From: CAZPZZ01 sp964591245
GTDB taxonomy: Bacteria > Acidobacteriota > Vicinamibacteria > Vicinamibacterales > UBA8438
Assembly: GCA_964591245.1 (NCBI GenBank)
Contig: CAZPZZ010000002.1
Location: 22,736-86,735, forward strand
Length of the DNA: 64,000 nt
Reading direction: 5' to 3'
The notes beneath the pieces were generated by a model, which had not been told where the DNA came from, made no database searches, and was given only the letters and a program-made list of their open reading frames with translations. Positions 33,449-42,382 of the stretch are shown piece by piece; position 1 is the first letter of the stretch, and every line of letters begins with the position of its first letter. The position numbers and the translations under genes are program-made.

Positions 33449-34912
33449 ATGGGTACAATGTCGATACGAGTTGGTTCCGGCCGTCGGGTGTTCGCGACGA
33501 TGGGTGTGCTGGGCGGTACGTTTCTGGCAGCTATCGAGACTACCGTTGTCGCGGCAGCCATGCCGACAGTGGCCGAGCAACTCGGTGGGCTGGAGTACTA
33601 CAGCTGGGTGTTTTCGGCCTATCTGCTTGCGTCGACCGTTACGATTCCGCTCTGGGGCAAACTGTCAGACCTCTACGGGCGCCGTCGGCTCTATCTCTGG
33701 TCGCTGGGAGTGTTCCTCGTGGGGTCTTCGCTATCCGGCGCCGCACAGACGATGTCTCAGTTGATTCTCTTTCGTGCCGTCCAGGGGGGTGGTGCCGGAG
33801 GGCTGGTGCCGTTGGGAATGAGCACCCTGGCGGACCTCTACCGTCTGGAGGAGCGTGGTCGGGTGCAGGGGTGGCAGAGTGCCGTGTGGGGCGTCGCCTC
33901 GGTCGTCGGACCTCTCGTGGGTGGGTACATCACGACTCTCCTGTCCTGGCGGTGGGTATTTTTTCTTAACATCCCCTGTGGCCTGCTCACCGCGGTGGTG
34001 CTGGCGTTCGCCTTGCGTGACGCAGAGCCCGGGGCGCGACGGCCCGTCGATTATGCCGGCGCTGCGTTGTTGATGATCGGGGCTACGCTCTTCCTGCTCG
34101 CGCTCAGTCGTACAGGCCTTAATCATGCTGCGGGAGGGGGTGTCTGGGTGCCGTTCTTGTACCTCGCGACCGTGGTAATTGCCGTTATGCTGCTGAGGGT
34201 CGAGAGACGAGCAATGGAGCCCGTGGTTCCGCTGCATCTCTTATCCGATCGAATGGTGGCCTCGGTGGCGGTGACGGGACTCTTGGCCGGAGTCGGGGTG
34301 TTCAGTGCGATTTCCTATGTTCCACTCTTCGTACAGGAAGGGTTGGGAGGTACGCCAGTTGAGGCAGGAGGGGCACTGACGCCGCGCATACTGGGGTGGG
34401 TGCTGACCTCAGTGGTGACCGGGGGGCTCACGTTACGGCTGGGATACCGCCCGTTGGTACTCATGGGGTTTGCCTGTGTCATGGTCTCTTTTGCCGGGCT
34501 TACCCAGGTCGAGGATATGTCTGATGTCGGACAGCTACAACTTCTCTTGGTGCTGATGGGCATGGGCATGGGGCTGAGCGTACTGTCTCTGGTGCTTGCC
34601 ATGCAGAATAGCGTGCCACGTCGACATCTTGGCGTGGCCACCTCGTTTGGCCAGTTCACACGTAGTATGGGAGGGGCAATCGGTGTTGCGGTGCTGGGTG
34701 CCGTGATTGCCGGCACACGCTCTTCCGGGGGAGCTGCCACTCAGGCCGAAACGGTGGAGGCCATCCACCGGGCGTTCTGGTGTGCTGCGTTGGCGTCGGG
34801 GGGGGCGTTATTTGCGGGGCTGAGGATCCCTCCCGGTCGAGCCAATGACCTCGTGCATGCAGACCATGCATCGGATGGGCGCATGATGAGTACTGATTCG
34901 CCACGCAAGTAA
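33449..34912 (+). CDS. MFS drug-exporter-like transporter (EmrB/QacA, DHA2 type)
   Basis: A 487-residue protein with about 14 membrane spans. Motif A-like GKLSDLYGRRRLYLW lies in the first cytoplasmic loop, with ETTVVAAAMPTVAEQLG in TM1, RAVQGGGAGGLVPLGM and GPLVGGYITTLLSWRWVFFLN (DHA2 hallmark). It would export drugs or organic compounds by proton antiport; substrate unknown. The start is ATG 33449 or 33458; the track of upstream frame is a shadow of yggX. No adjacent regulator or membrane-fusion protein is seen. Its close divergence from yggX is remarked in the findings. Confidence 0.9.
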   Translation: MGTMSIRVGSGRRVFATMGVLGGTFLAAIETTVVAAAMPTVAEQLGGLEYYSWVFSAYLLASTVTIPLWGKLSDLYGRRRLYLWSLGVFLVGSSLSGAAQTMSQLILFRAVQGGGAGGLVPLGMSTLADLYRLEERGRVQGWQSAVWGVASVVGPLVGGYITTLLSWRWVFFLNIPCGLLTAVVLAFALRDAEPGARRPVDYAGAALLMIGATLFLLALSRTGLNHAAGGGVWVPFLYLATVVIAVMLLRVERRAMEPVVPLHLLSDRMVASVAVTGLLAGVGVFSAISYVPLFVQEGLGGTPVEAGGALTPRILGWVLTSVVTGGLTLRLGYRPLVLMGFACVMVSFAGLTQVEDMSDVGQLQLLLVLMGMGMGLSVLSLVLAMQNSVPRRHLGVATSFGQFTRSMGGAIGVAVLGAVIAGTRSSGGAATQAETVEAIHRAFWCAALASGGALFAGLRIPPGRANDLVHADHASDGRMMSTDSPRK

Positions 34913-35007
34913 CCGCGACCGACCGGGAAGACGACGGGAATGGACGTGCGCTGTTCACAGTCGAGCCTGGGTGGTCGTCGGTGCCCGTGCCGTGCCGGCG
35001 GGACGGC

Positions 35008-37050
35008 CTAGCGGTAACTGGCTGTTACGATTCTTGCGACCTCAACCAGCGTGTCATTGAACACGGCTCCGCCACCAAGGTCGGTCAAGTCATCAGGGAC
35101 CAGGGCGTTCGCGGTGGCGCCGTTCAGTGTGCTCATGCGCCACAGTCCCTTGGGTAGACCGACAGTGCCAGGGCGCATGTCGGGGTTGCACCTCACCGGA
35201 CAGTGCACCTCTCCAAGCTTGTTGAATACCCGCACTGTATCGTCGTTCGCCAGGCCTCGAGGTTCTGCGTCGCTAGGATGCATGTGTAGTCTGGCCGCCT
35301 GAGTGCGCAACTCACCGAGTGTCGAGTTGATGCTTTTCTCCGTGGCCGGAGAGATAAGGGTCAACGGATAATCCGGGTTTGTTACGCGTTCTTGATAGTG
35401 GTAGAGCGTTACGTCAGCGTCCTGTTCCAGCTCGATGGGAAACAGATGAACCTTCCGGTCTGGCGTCTGGGGAAAGACGTCGACGAATTGAATGGGTGTG
35501 CCCTCGGCGACACCAGTGGCAATGCCCTGGTCCATCAGGTCACGCTGCGCATTCTCGGGGAGGGTGGTCGTCAGTTCTAGGAGCGCCTCGACATCGCTGG
35601 TCGCCGTCTCGGTTCGAAGTCCGAGTCGGGTAGCCAGTTCGCCGAAGACCTCTACATTCGGTCTGGCATTGCCTACGGCCTCGATGACGGGACGGCCGAG
35701 TTGGAGACTGGTCAATCCGTAGCTTTGCACCACGTCGTAGGTCTCGAGAAATGTCGTTGCGGGGAGTACGACGTCGGCCAGGTTGGCGGTATCGGTCATG
35801 ACCTGATCGAATACGACGGTGAAGAGGTCGTCCCGTGATAAGCCTTCGATCACGCGGTTCTGGTCTGGGATTGTGACGACAGGGTTTGAGTTGTAGACGA
35901 ATAACATCTGGATCGGCGGATCTCGGTACTCAAGCAATGCGCGCCCGAGTTTGTTCATATTCACGACCCGTGTCTCGGACTCGGAAACGCCGGCCTGACC
36001 GCCGAGGGTGGGGCGCCAGGCTCCGGACGTGGTCATTGAGAACCCCCCACCCCGTACCCCAAATTTTCCGGCCACGGCCGGTAGTGACAACACGGCGAGG
36101 GCAGCGTTCCCGCCGTTACGATTCCGCTCGAGTCCCCATCCACAGCGAATCACGGCCGGGGAAATCTCTGCGTACATTTCGGCGACGCTTTCGAGCAGTT
36201 CCGGATCTACGCCGGCGACCGCGGCCGCCCGGTCGATTGGCCAATGTTCGGCCTCTGCTTCCAGTCGATCTGCGCCGGTCGTATGCTCGGATAGAAATGC
36301 TTCGTCGACAATGCCGTGCTTAAAGAGAAAACGATGGATAGCGAGGGCGACGGCGACATCGGTGCCGGGTTTCACGGCCAGGTGGATGTCCGCGCGTCGA
36401 GCGAGATTCGTGCGGCGTGGGTCGACCACGATTACGGCGGCCCCGGCTTCCTGGGCTGCCTTGAGATGTGGTGTTAGGTGAATACTGGTGCTCGAAGAAT
36501 TTGCACCCCAGATCACAATGAGCTTGGCGTGCCGGTAATCAGGATAGGTGATTCCCGGCATTGTCCCATACAGTGCCTGGTGGGCGGAGTTTGTCGGTGC
36601 TGAACAGACGGTACGGGCCAGGCGAGAGGCGCCAAACCCGTGAAATAGCTGGGCGTCAGTGGTGTCTTGACTCAAGAGGCCGTTTGAACCTCCATACGAG
36701 AAGGGCAGGATCGCCTCGGCCCCGTGCGTATCACGGATTTCTTGCATCCGGCGGGTGATCGTGTTGAGCGCGTTGTCCCAACTCGTCGTTTCAAACTCAC
36801 CCTTGCCGCGTGGCCCTGTGCGGATGAGTGGCTCCGTGACGCGTGCCTCCCCGTAGACCCGCTCGCCAAACCGGCGTACTGTGTTACAGATGTAGCCGTC
36901 GGTCACACCCTGCTTCTGCGACCCGGTGATCGAGGCGAGTTTTCCCTTCTCGACGGTTACGGCGAGACTGCAGGCGTCTGGGCAATCAAGCGGGCAGACC
37001 GTGTCGACCGTCGAGCGGCCCCATTGGAGATCTTCTCCAGCGTCATCCAT
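35008..37050 (-). CDS. Molybdopterin oxidoreductase (DMSO reductase superfamily) with [4Fe-4S] site
   Basis: A 680-residue enzyme. Its N-terminal Cys ligands C19, C23, C27 and C55 (CPLDCPDAC, then YIC) form the FS0 [4Fe-4S] cluster; the domains then follow the superfamily: SWDNALNTITRRM, PFSYGGSNGLLS, VIWGANSSST, VVDPRRTNLARRADIHL, GWGLERNRNGGNAALAV, and the C-terminal molybdopterin-binding domain. No Tat leader or membrane partner is visible, so it is cytosolic or associates with others. No electron-transfer subunits adjoin. Substrate cannot be stated; relatives include formate dehydrogenases and anaerobic oxidoreductases. ATG at 37050. Confidence 0.88.
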   Translation of the reverse strand: MDDAGEDLQWGRSTVDTVCPLDCPDACSLAVTVEKGKLASITGSQKQGVTDGYICNTVRRFGERVYGEARVTEPLIRTGPRGKGEFETTSWDNALNTITRRMQEIRDTHGAEAILPFSYGGSNGLLSQDTTDAQLFHGFGASRLARTVCSAPTNSAHQALYGTMPGITYPDYRHAKLIVIWGANSSSTSIHLTPHLKAAQEAGAAVIVVDPRRTNLARRADIHLAVKPGTDVAVALAIHRFLFKHGIVDEAFLSEHTTGADRLEAEAEHWPIDRAAAVAGVDPELLESVAEMYAEISPAVIRCGWGLERNRNGGNAALAVLSLPAVAGKFGVRGGGFSMTTSGAWRPTLGGQAGVSESETRVVNMNKLGRALLEYRDPPIQMLFVYNSNPVVTIPDQNRVIEGLSRDDLFTVVFDQVMTDTANLADVVLPATTFLETYDVVQSYGLTSLQLGRPVIEAVGNARPNVEVFGELATRLGLRTETATSDVEALLELTTTLPENAQRDLMDQGIATGVAEGTPIQFVDVFPQTPDRKVHLFPIELEQDADVTLYHYQERVTNPDYPLTLISPATEKSINSTLGELRTQAARLHMHPSDAEPRGLANDDTVRVFNKLGEVHCPVRCNPDMRPGTVGLPKGLWRMSTLNGATANALVPDDLTDLGGGAVFNDTLVEVARIVTASYR

Positions 37051-37272
37051 ACAGGCAGTCTAACCAACCGGGTAGTGTGGTCCAAAATCTTCGTGTAGTT
37101 CTGGACTGGCAAGGGAGCTCTACGGTGCAGCCTTCGGGAGCATGCGTGTGCTTGGAGGGGGGGAGGGGCGTGTCACGCTATACCCCATCCCTGGCTTTCT
37201 GCGTGGGACTCCAGAGAGGGAATTTCATCGTTGGCACTGGACATTTTCGGAGGTTGACGAAAGACTGCTGGG

Positions 37273-38400
37273 ATGGGACGTCCGTCGCGTTGGCGTGATC
37301 GGATCGGGCTGGAGGGCAAGGCACGCAGTGGGCACCGCTGGCGTTGGTGGGGGGGCGGAATTGTGGCGACGGCCCTGGTGCTGGCGTTCGCGCCCTTGCC
37401 ACCAACGCTCGTCGAGTCTGTCTATGCGAATGGTTTCTATCACTTGGCGCGAACTGGTGGCATTGGGCTCTCTGCTCACACGGAGCTTGTACTCTATGAC
37501 ATCTTGCTATTCGGAGGGGGACTCGGCATCGTCGGCTGGTGGACATGGGGGCTCCTACGGGTTTTCCGGCATCGTCGTTTGCGCGGGACGGTAAGTCTGC
37601 TGGGGCGGACCATCGTGTTCGCCGCCGGTCTCTATCTCGTCTTTCTGGTGACCTGGGGATTTAATTACCGCCGGGTGCCATTGGCATCGCGACTTGGCTA
37701 CACCCACACCGATGTGACGCCTTCGGCAGTGACCGAATTGGCAGAGGTAGCGGTGAGGCAGCTTAATCGTCTGTACGACGAGACCCAGGCGGGACAATGG
37801 TCGCAATTAGACCAATTGCCTGAACGGCTCGGGCCGTCGTTCGAACGAGTCCAGCAGCGTCTTGGTGTTTTCTGGCCCGTGGCTGGACTGCAGCCGAGAC
37901 GGTCGTTGTTGACGCCCTATTTTCGCCGGGCTGGCATTGATGGAATGTTCGACCCGTTTTCATTGCAGGTGTTGGTCAATGACTCGGTTTTGCCTTTCGA
38001 GCGACCATTCACGACGGCCCACGAATGGGCGCATGCAGCCGGGTTTGCGCATGAAGGTGAGGCGAATTTCGTTGCCTGGTTAATTTGTCTGGAAGGGGAC
38101 GCGACGTCGCAATACAGCGGCTGGTCGTTCCTTGTCGCGCGATTGCTCACGGCCATTCCCTCGGAGGCGCGCGATTCAGTGGCTGGGGAGATCGGACCCG
38201 GACCACGCGCCGACTACGCCGCACTTCGGGCGCGACTCAACCGCGTCGTACCGTTCGTGCAGCGTGGCGCGCGCCGGTTGAACGATCGGTATCTCCGCGC
38301 GAACCATGTGGCGAATGGGATTTCTAGTTACGGGGAGGTTGTACGATTAGCCGTAGGTACGGAACTCGGACGTGTGCAGTGGGCACGGGGGGAACCGTAA
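37273..38400 (+). CDS. DUF3810 membrane protein with HEXXH
   Basis: A 375-residue protein with about three N-terminal spans (about 28-50, 71-93, 111-130) and a soluble C-terminal domain. The segment TTAHEWAHAAGFAHEGEANF (His250, Glu251, His254) followed by Glu262 resembles a zinc HEXXH...E site, as in DUF3810. It is likely a membrane metallopeptidase of unknown substrate. ATG start. The 222 bp upstream are G-rich (GGAGGGGGGGAGGGG) and have no clear promoter. The next gene is a small conserved protein on the same strand. Confidence 0.8.
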   Translation: MGRPSRWRDRIGLEGKARSGHRWRWWGGGIVATALVLAFAPLPPTLVESVYANGFYHLARTGGIGLSAHTELVLYDILLFGGGLGIVGWWTWGLLRVFRHRRLRGTVSLLGRTIVFAAGLYLVFLVTWGFNYRRVPLASRLGYTHTDVTPSAVTELAEVAVRQLNRLYDETQAGQWSQLDQLPERLGPSFERVQQRLGVFWPVAGLQPRRSLLTPYFRRAGIDGMFDPFSLQVLVNDSVLPFERPFTTAHEWAHAAGFAHEGEANFVAWLICLEGDATSQYSGWSFLVARLLTAIPSEARDSVAGEIGPGPRADYAALRARLNRVVPFVQRGARRLNDRYLRANHVANGISSYGEVVRLAVGTELGRVQWARGEP

Positions 38401-38522
38401 ATCAGGGCCTGGCACGTAAATTTACTTGGCCGCGAGGTGTCTGCCTGGCGCGTTGTCCGTGCGGACGGGGTATGATGTCAGCCGCCTCGCGTGGGCGAGG
38501 GTCGAGCGAGATTGTTGTAGCT

Positions 38523-38714
38523 ATGTTCAAGTTGATTCCAACGGTGCGTGGCGGGGCGGTCAATTCTCCGCTGGTTTATACGAAGTATGCCACTGTCGAA
38601 GAGGCACGGGACGCGATCAAGGCACTGACTCACGAGAATGCGAGAGTCACTCGTGTGATGATCGTCGACGACGCGGCGGACTCGAAGTTCGTCGAGTGGG
38701 TCGAACGGTCGTAG
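38523..38714 (+). CDS. Small conserved-looking protein, 63 residues
   Basis: A 63-residue protein beginning MFKLIPTVRGGAVNSPLVY and continuing with KYATVEEARDAIKALT and a final VTRVMIVDDAADSKFVEWVERS. It looks like a compact alpha/beta domain and is not a shadow: the longer upstream frame (to 38379) is GC-rich and lacks protein character. No family recognised. A TATGAT sits at 38470-38475, 47 bp upstream, but no -35 with good spacing was found. It converges on metF. Confidence 0.65.
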   Translation: MFKLIPTVRGGAVNSPLVYTKYATVEEARDAIKALTHENARVTRVMIVDDAADSKFVEWVERS

Positions 38715-38810
38715 TGCGTCTGTAGCCAGCGACGAGGTGTGACCTGAGGCCCTTGGTGGTCCAGCGGCTATCTTCGTGTGAATCTGACGGTGTCTCATCG
38801 CTCCTCGGAG

Positions 38811-39719
38811 CTAGCGTTCTAGCCCGAGGTTTTTGATGATCTGTCGCGGTGCGTGCGATTTGTTCAGTGAATAGAGGTGTAGGCCAGGGGCACCACCCTT
38901 GAGCAGCGCCTCGCATTGGCGCGTCGCATACTCGATACCGAAGGCTGTGACGGCCGATGCATCGTCACCGAACGCTGTGAGCTTCGCCTGGAGTGGCTCG
39001 GGCAGCGTGGCGCCGCAGAGGCGGGTGAAGCGCATGATCTGAGCCGTGCTCAGAATGGGCAGCACGCCGGGGGTGATGGGCACGTCGGTACCGAGAGTTT
39101 CGACCATGTAGTCGCGAAACTCGAAATATGCGTCATTGTCGAAGAAAAGCTGCGTCAGCACAAAGTCGGCTCCAGCGTCGATTTTGGCCTTCAGGCGCTG
39201 CCAGTCCACGTGCTTACCTTCTGTGCAATCGATGTGGCACTCGGGATAGCCTGCTGTGCCGATGGAAAAATCGCCCAGTTGGCGTATGAACGACACCAGC
39301 TGGTAGGAGTATTCGAACCCGCTCTCGAGTTGGGCAAGCTGATCCGCGTTCTGGGGCGGATCACCGCGAAGGGCGAGGATGTTACGGATGCCCCGCTGTT
39401 GGGCTTCCCGAAGATAGCGCTCGATTTCGGCGTGAGGCGTGGCTAGGCACGTCAGGTGCGCCATGGCAGGAGTGTGTTGCTCGCGCTGGATTCGATCGGC
39501 GATCACGAGCGTCTGGTCCCGTGTACTCCCTCCAGCCCCGTAAGTGACTGAGAAATAATCTGGTTCGACGGCACGCAGCTCCGGTAGTGTCCGGCTGAAG
39601 AGTGTGTCTAGTCCGGCCGGTGTCTTCGGGGGGAAGAGTTCGATCGAGACGACGGCGCGCCCCTCCTCACGTCGTCGGGCGTAAATGTCTCGGATCAGAG
39701 CGGTCGACGGAGGGAGCAT
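38811..39719 (-). CDS. metF: Methylenetetrahydrofolate reductase
   Basis: A 302-residue TIM-barrel FAD enzyme that reduces 5,10-methylene-THF to 5-methyl-THF for methionine synthesis. Hallmarks: SIELFPPKT with the catalytic Glu, YFSVTYGAGGSTRDQTL, HLTCLA, ILALRGDPPQ and the later ITPGVLPILS and QLFFDNDAYFEF motifs. Usual length for the bacterial MetF. ATG 39719 with GGAGGG upstream. Together with folE, dut and mtnA it supports a one-carbon/nucleotide theme, without operon structure. Confidence 0.95.
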   Translation of the reverse strand: MLPPSTALIRDIYARRREEGRAVVSIELFPPKTPAGLDTLFSRTLPELRAVEPDYFSVTYGAGGSTRDQTLVIADRIQREQHTPAMAHLTCLATPHAEIERYLREAQQRGIRNILALRGDPPQNADQLAQLESGFEYSYQLVSFIRQLGDFSIGTAGYPECHIDCTEGKHVDWQRLKAKIDAGADFVLTQLFFDNDAYFEFRDYMVETLGTDVPITPGVLPILSTAQIMRFTRLCGATLPEPLQAKLTAFGDDASAVTAFGIEYATRQCEALLKGGAPGLHLYSLNKSHAPRQIIKNLGLER

Positions 39720-39930
39720 GGCGTATTCGTCCGCCGCGTCGGCGGAGGGACTTCAGAGAGTACCATCAGCCTTCTAGGAGTGACAAGGTGGCAATGCGGT
39801 AGTGTGGTGGGACCAACCTTCGGACGTGGCAACATGTTTCGCGGTTGCGTCGCTCACGCGTAGCGCTTATAACAGCGGGCATCGGAGCTTTGCAAGAGGC
39901 CTTGAATAGGTCGTAGGGAGACGACGCCAG

Positions 39931-41922
39931 ATGAACACACCCGAAACGCAGAAGACGGGCTTCACGCCGTTTGTCCCTGATGATACGGATTTGCCGGAGC
40001 TGACGTTCAGGGCCGTGGGACTCGGCGTCCTGATGGCGATCGTGTTGGGTGCCGCCAACGCGTATCTTGGTATGCGCGCGGGACTTACGGTAGCGGCGAC
40101 GTTCCCTGCGGCGGTGGTTGCCATGGCGGCGCTGCGAGCACTTGGCGGATCGGTGCTCGAGGAGAATATCTCGCGGACGACCGCCTCGGTTGGAGAGGCG
40201 CTTGTGGCGGGGGCGATCTTTACCATCCCGGCCTTTGTTATCAGCGGTGTGTGGGACGAGCTGCGGTACTGGGAGAGTACCGCCATCATGCTGGTGGGGG
40301 GCTTGCTCGGCGTCCTGTTCATCATTGTGCTCCGTCGTACGATGGTTGTCGAAGCGGATCTGCCCTTCCCCGAGAGTGTGGCTGCGGCTGAACTCGTAAA
40401 GGCGGGGCAAGGGGGCCAATCTGGCGCGAAGTACGTTTTTCAGGCAATGGGGATCGCCGCTGCCTGGGAGCTGATCAAGAACTCGAACGGCATTCAGTTC
40501 GTGTCCAGCTCGGCAACCGTATTCGTCAGCCTGGGACGGTCGACGATTGAAATGCTTGGCCAGCCGATTAGCTATGTCGGTGGGTTCATTCTGCAGTCAC
40601 CGGCGGCATCGCCGGCGTTGGTAGGGGTTGGGTTCATTGTCGGTCCAGCTATTTCGGCGACGTTGTTTGCTGGGGCCGTGCTTGGCTGGTTGCTCCTGGT
40701 GCCGTTAGGGCTCTTTTTGAACCCTGAGATGGCTGCGGAGGCCACCGACTCGTCGGCGCTGATCGCGCTCAGTACAGAGGTCTGGTTAAAACAGGTTCGC
40801 CCGCTCGCGGTTGGCACGATGATCGTCGCGGCCTTCTACACCCTCTTCAAATTGCGGACTTCGTTGGCCGAGGGGATTGGACGAGCGTTTTCAGACATTC
40901 AGAGCGCACGCAGTGGTGAGACCCATGTGATGCGTCGAGGATTGGATCTCGATTTTACGAAAGTTGGCTTTGGCATCGCCGGGCTGTCGGTGCCGCTGTT
41001 TGGCCTGTACTGGTTCTTTAGCGGAAGTTTGTGGGGAGCGCTGCTGCTGACCATTGTCATGATTGTGCTCGGCTTTCTTTTTGCTGCCGTGGCCGGGTAT
41101 CTGGTCGGGTTGCTGGGGAGTTCAAACAATCCAATCAGTGGGCTTACGCTCAGTACGCTGCTGATCGCGGCCATCCTCATGGTTGGGATTGGAGTTACCG
41201 GGAACGCTGGCATCCTTGGGGTGTTAGGCGTGGCTGGCGTGGTGTGCTGTGCGGCTGGTATCGCCGGCGACATGTTGCAGGACCTGAAGGTTGGCCACAT
41301 TCTCGGGGGGACGCCCTGGAAGATGGAGATCGGGGAGATCATTGGTGTCATCATCGCCGCGCTTGTCCTCGTATGGCCGATGATCGCGATGGATCGTGTC
41401 TACGAAATTGGTAGCGCCGAGTTACCGGCTCCCCAGGCGGGCCTGATGGCATTGATGGCTCGAGGTATCGTGGGCGGCGAAATGGCCTGGCCCTTGGTTG
41501 TCACGGGCATGTTCTTGGCCGTCGGCCTCATCTTGATCAATTCACCGTCTCCCATGCTTATCGCTGTCGGGATGTATCTCCCCTTTGCTTCGACGTCGGC
41601 GATGTGTGTCGGTGGGTTAATTGCCTGGCTGCTGTCGCGTTCTTTGACCCAGAAGAGTGCGAGCGAGGAAGCGGTGACCAGAGCGACGAATACCGGTGTC
41701 CTGCTCTCATCCGGTTTTATCGCCGGTGAAGCGTTGATGGCGGTGTTGCTGGCCTTCCTGGTCCTGGGGGGAAGTGCCGTTGGGGTTGAGCAAGTTTTAC
41801 CGTCGTTCGCTCAAAGTACGCTCTTGGGCGCTTTTATATTCGGGGTTCTCTACTACCTGCTTGTTAAGGTGCCGCTCCGCGAGAGTGAAGAAGTGGGGAC
41901 GTCGGACTCTGCATCGTCATGA
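39931..41922 (+). CDS. OPT-family oligopeptide transporter
   Basis: A 663-residue inner-membrane protein with about 15-16 spans. Characteristic features: LTFRAVGLGVLMAIVLGAANAYLGMRAGLT, AALRALGG, FPESVAAAELVKAGQ and GLSG/GGNP-like motifs near the C-terminus. OPT carriers import oligopeptides or metal-chelate compounds with protons. The ATG has GGGAG ten bases upstream. Its stop overlaps the next start (ATGA at 41919-41922), coupling it to a PqqD-like gene. Substrate cannot be told from sequence. Confidence 0.92.
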   Translation: MNTPETQKTGFTPFVPDDTDLPELTFRAVGLGVLMAIVLGAANAYLGMRAGLTVAATFPAAVVAMAALRALGGSVLEENISRTTASVGEALVAGAIFTIPAFVISGVWDELRYWESTAIMLVGGLLGVLFIIVLRRTMVVEADLPFPESVAAAELVKAGQGGQSGAKYVFQAMGIAAAWELIKNSNGIQFVSSSATVFVSLGRSTIEMLGQPISYVGGFILQSPAASPALVGVGFIVGPAISATLFAGAVLGWLLLVPLGLFLNPEMAAEATDSSALIALSTEVWLKQVRPLAVGTMIVAAFYTLFKLRTSLAEGIGRAFSDIQSARSGETHVMRRGLDLDFTKVGFGIAGLSVPLFGLYWFFSGSLWGALLLTIVMIVLGFLFAAVAGYLVGLLGSSNNPISGLTLSTLLIAAILMVGIGVTGNAGILGVLGVAGVVCCAAGIAGDMLQDLKVGHILGGTPWKMEIGEIIGVIIAALVLVWPMIAMDRVYEIGSAELPAPQAGLMALMARGIVGGEMAWPLVVTGMFLAVGLILINSPSPMLIAVGMYLPFASTSAMCVGGLIAWLLSRSLTQKSASEEAVTRATNTGVLLSSGFIAGEALMAVLLAFLVLGGSAVGVEQVLPSFAQSTLLGAFIFGVLYYLLVKVPLRESEEVGTSDSASS

Positions 41923-42305
41923 CATCCTTGTCGATGGTCAGGCCTCGTCGGTTACTGGACTGGCGGGAGGAGTCCGGACGGTGTGTGCTTCTCAGGCCAC
42001 GGCTGGGTACGGGTCGTTTTGGGCGGAAGATCGCCAGATGCCTGGGTGATCCGTATTACCGCATTCGCCTGGACGAGGTGGGTACGGTGGTGTGGAAGGC
42101 ATGCGATGGCCACACGTCATTAGCGGACATCGCGATGCGGATGCGGCACTGTTTCGGTGAACGCGTGGAACCGGTAGACGAGCGACTGGGGCAGTTTGTC
42201 CGGAAGATGCTTAAGGGGCGGATGTTGACTGTCGATGCTGACCAGGAGGCGCCGGAAGGTCGGTCTACCTCGGTGGGCGTAGCGTCAGTACGTGTGAATA
42301 AGTGA
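41919..42305 (+). CDS. PqqD-like (RRE-fold) protein
   Basis: A 128-residue protein with a PqqD-type winged-helix domain: DPYYRIRLDEVGTVVWKACD (about 44-63), HTSLADIAMRMRHCFGE and VDERLGQFVRKMLKGRMLTV. PqqD-type domains act as RiPP precursor-recognition elements for radical SAM or other modifying enzymes, but no precursor or radical SAM partner is nearby. It is translationally coupled to the OPT transporter. The N-terminal ~40 residues are Arg-rich and atypical, and an ATG at 41934 could be the true start. Confidence 0.8.
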   Translation: MTSLSMVRPRRLLDWREESGRCVLLRPRLGTGRFGRKIARCLGDPYYRIRLDEVGTVVWKACDGHTSLADIAMRMRHCFGERVEPVDERLGQFVRKMLKGRMLTVDADQEAPEGRSTSVGVASVRVNK

Positions 42306-42382
42306 GGTCGATCCGGCACTGGAAATCGCACGTCTCGTGCCGCCGATGTCGTTGCGCATTGCCCGACGGGTCTTGGGAGGCG

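Noticed and set aside
37157..37171. GGAGGGGGGGAGGGG as a G-quadruplex
   Set aside because: Only three runs of three or more G can be made, so just a two-layer quadruplex is possible; weak evidence.
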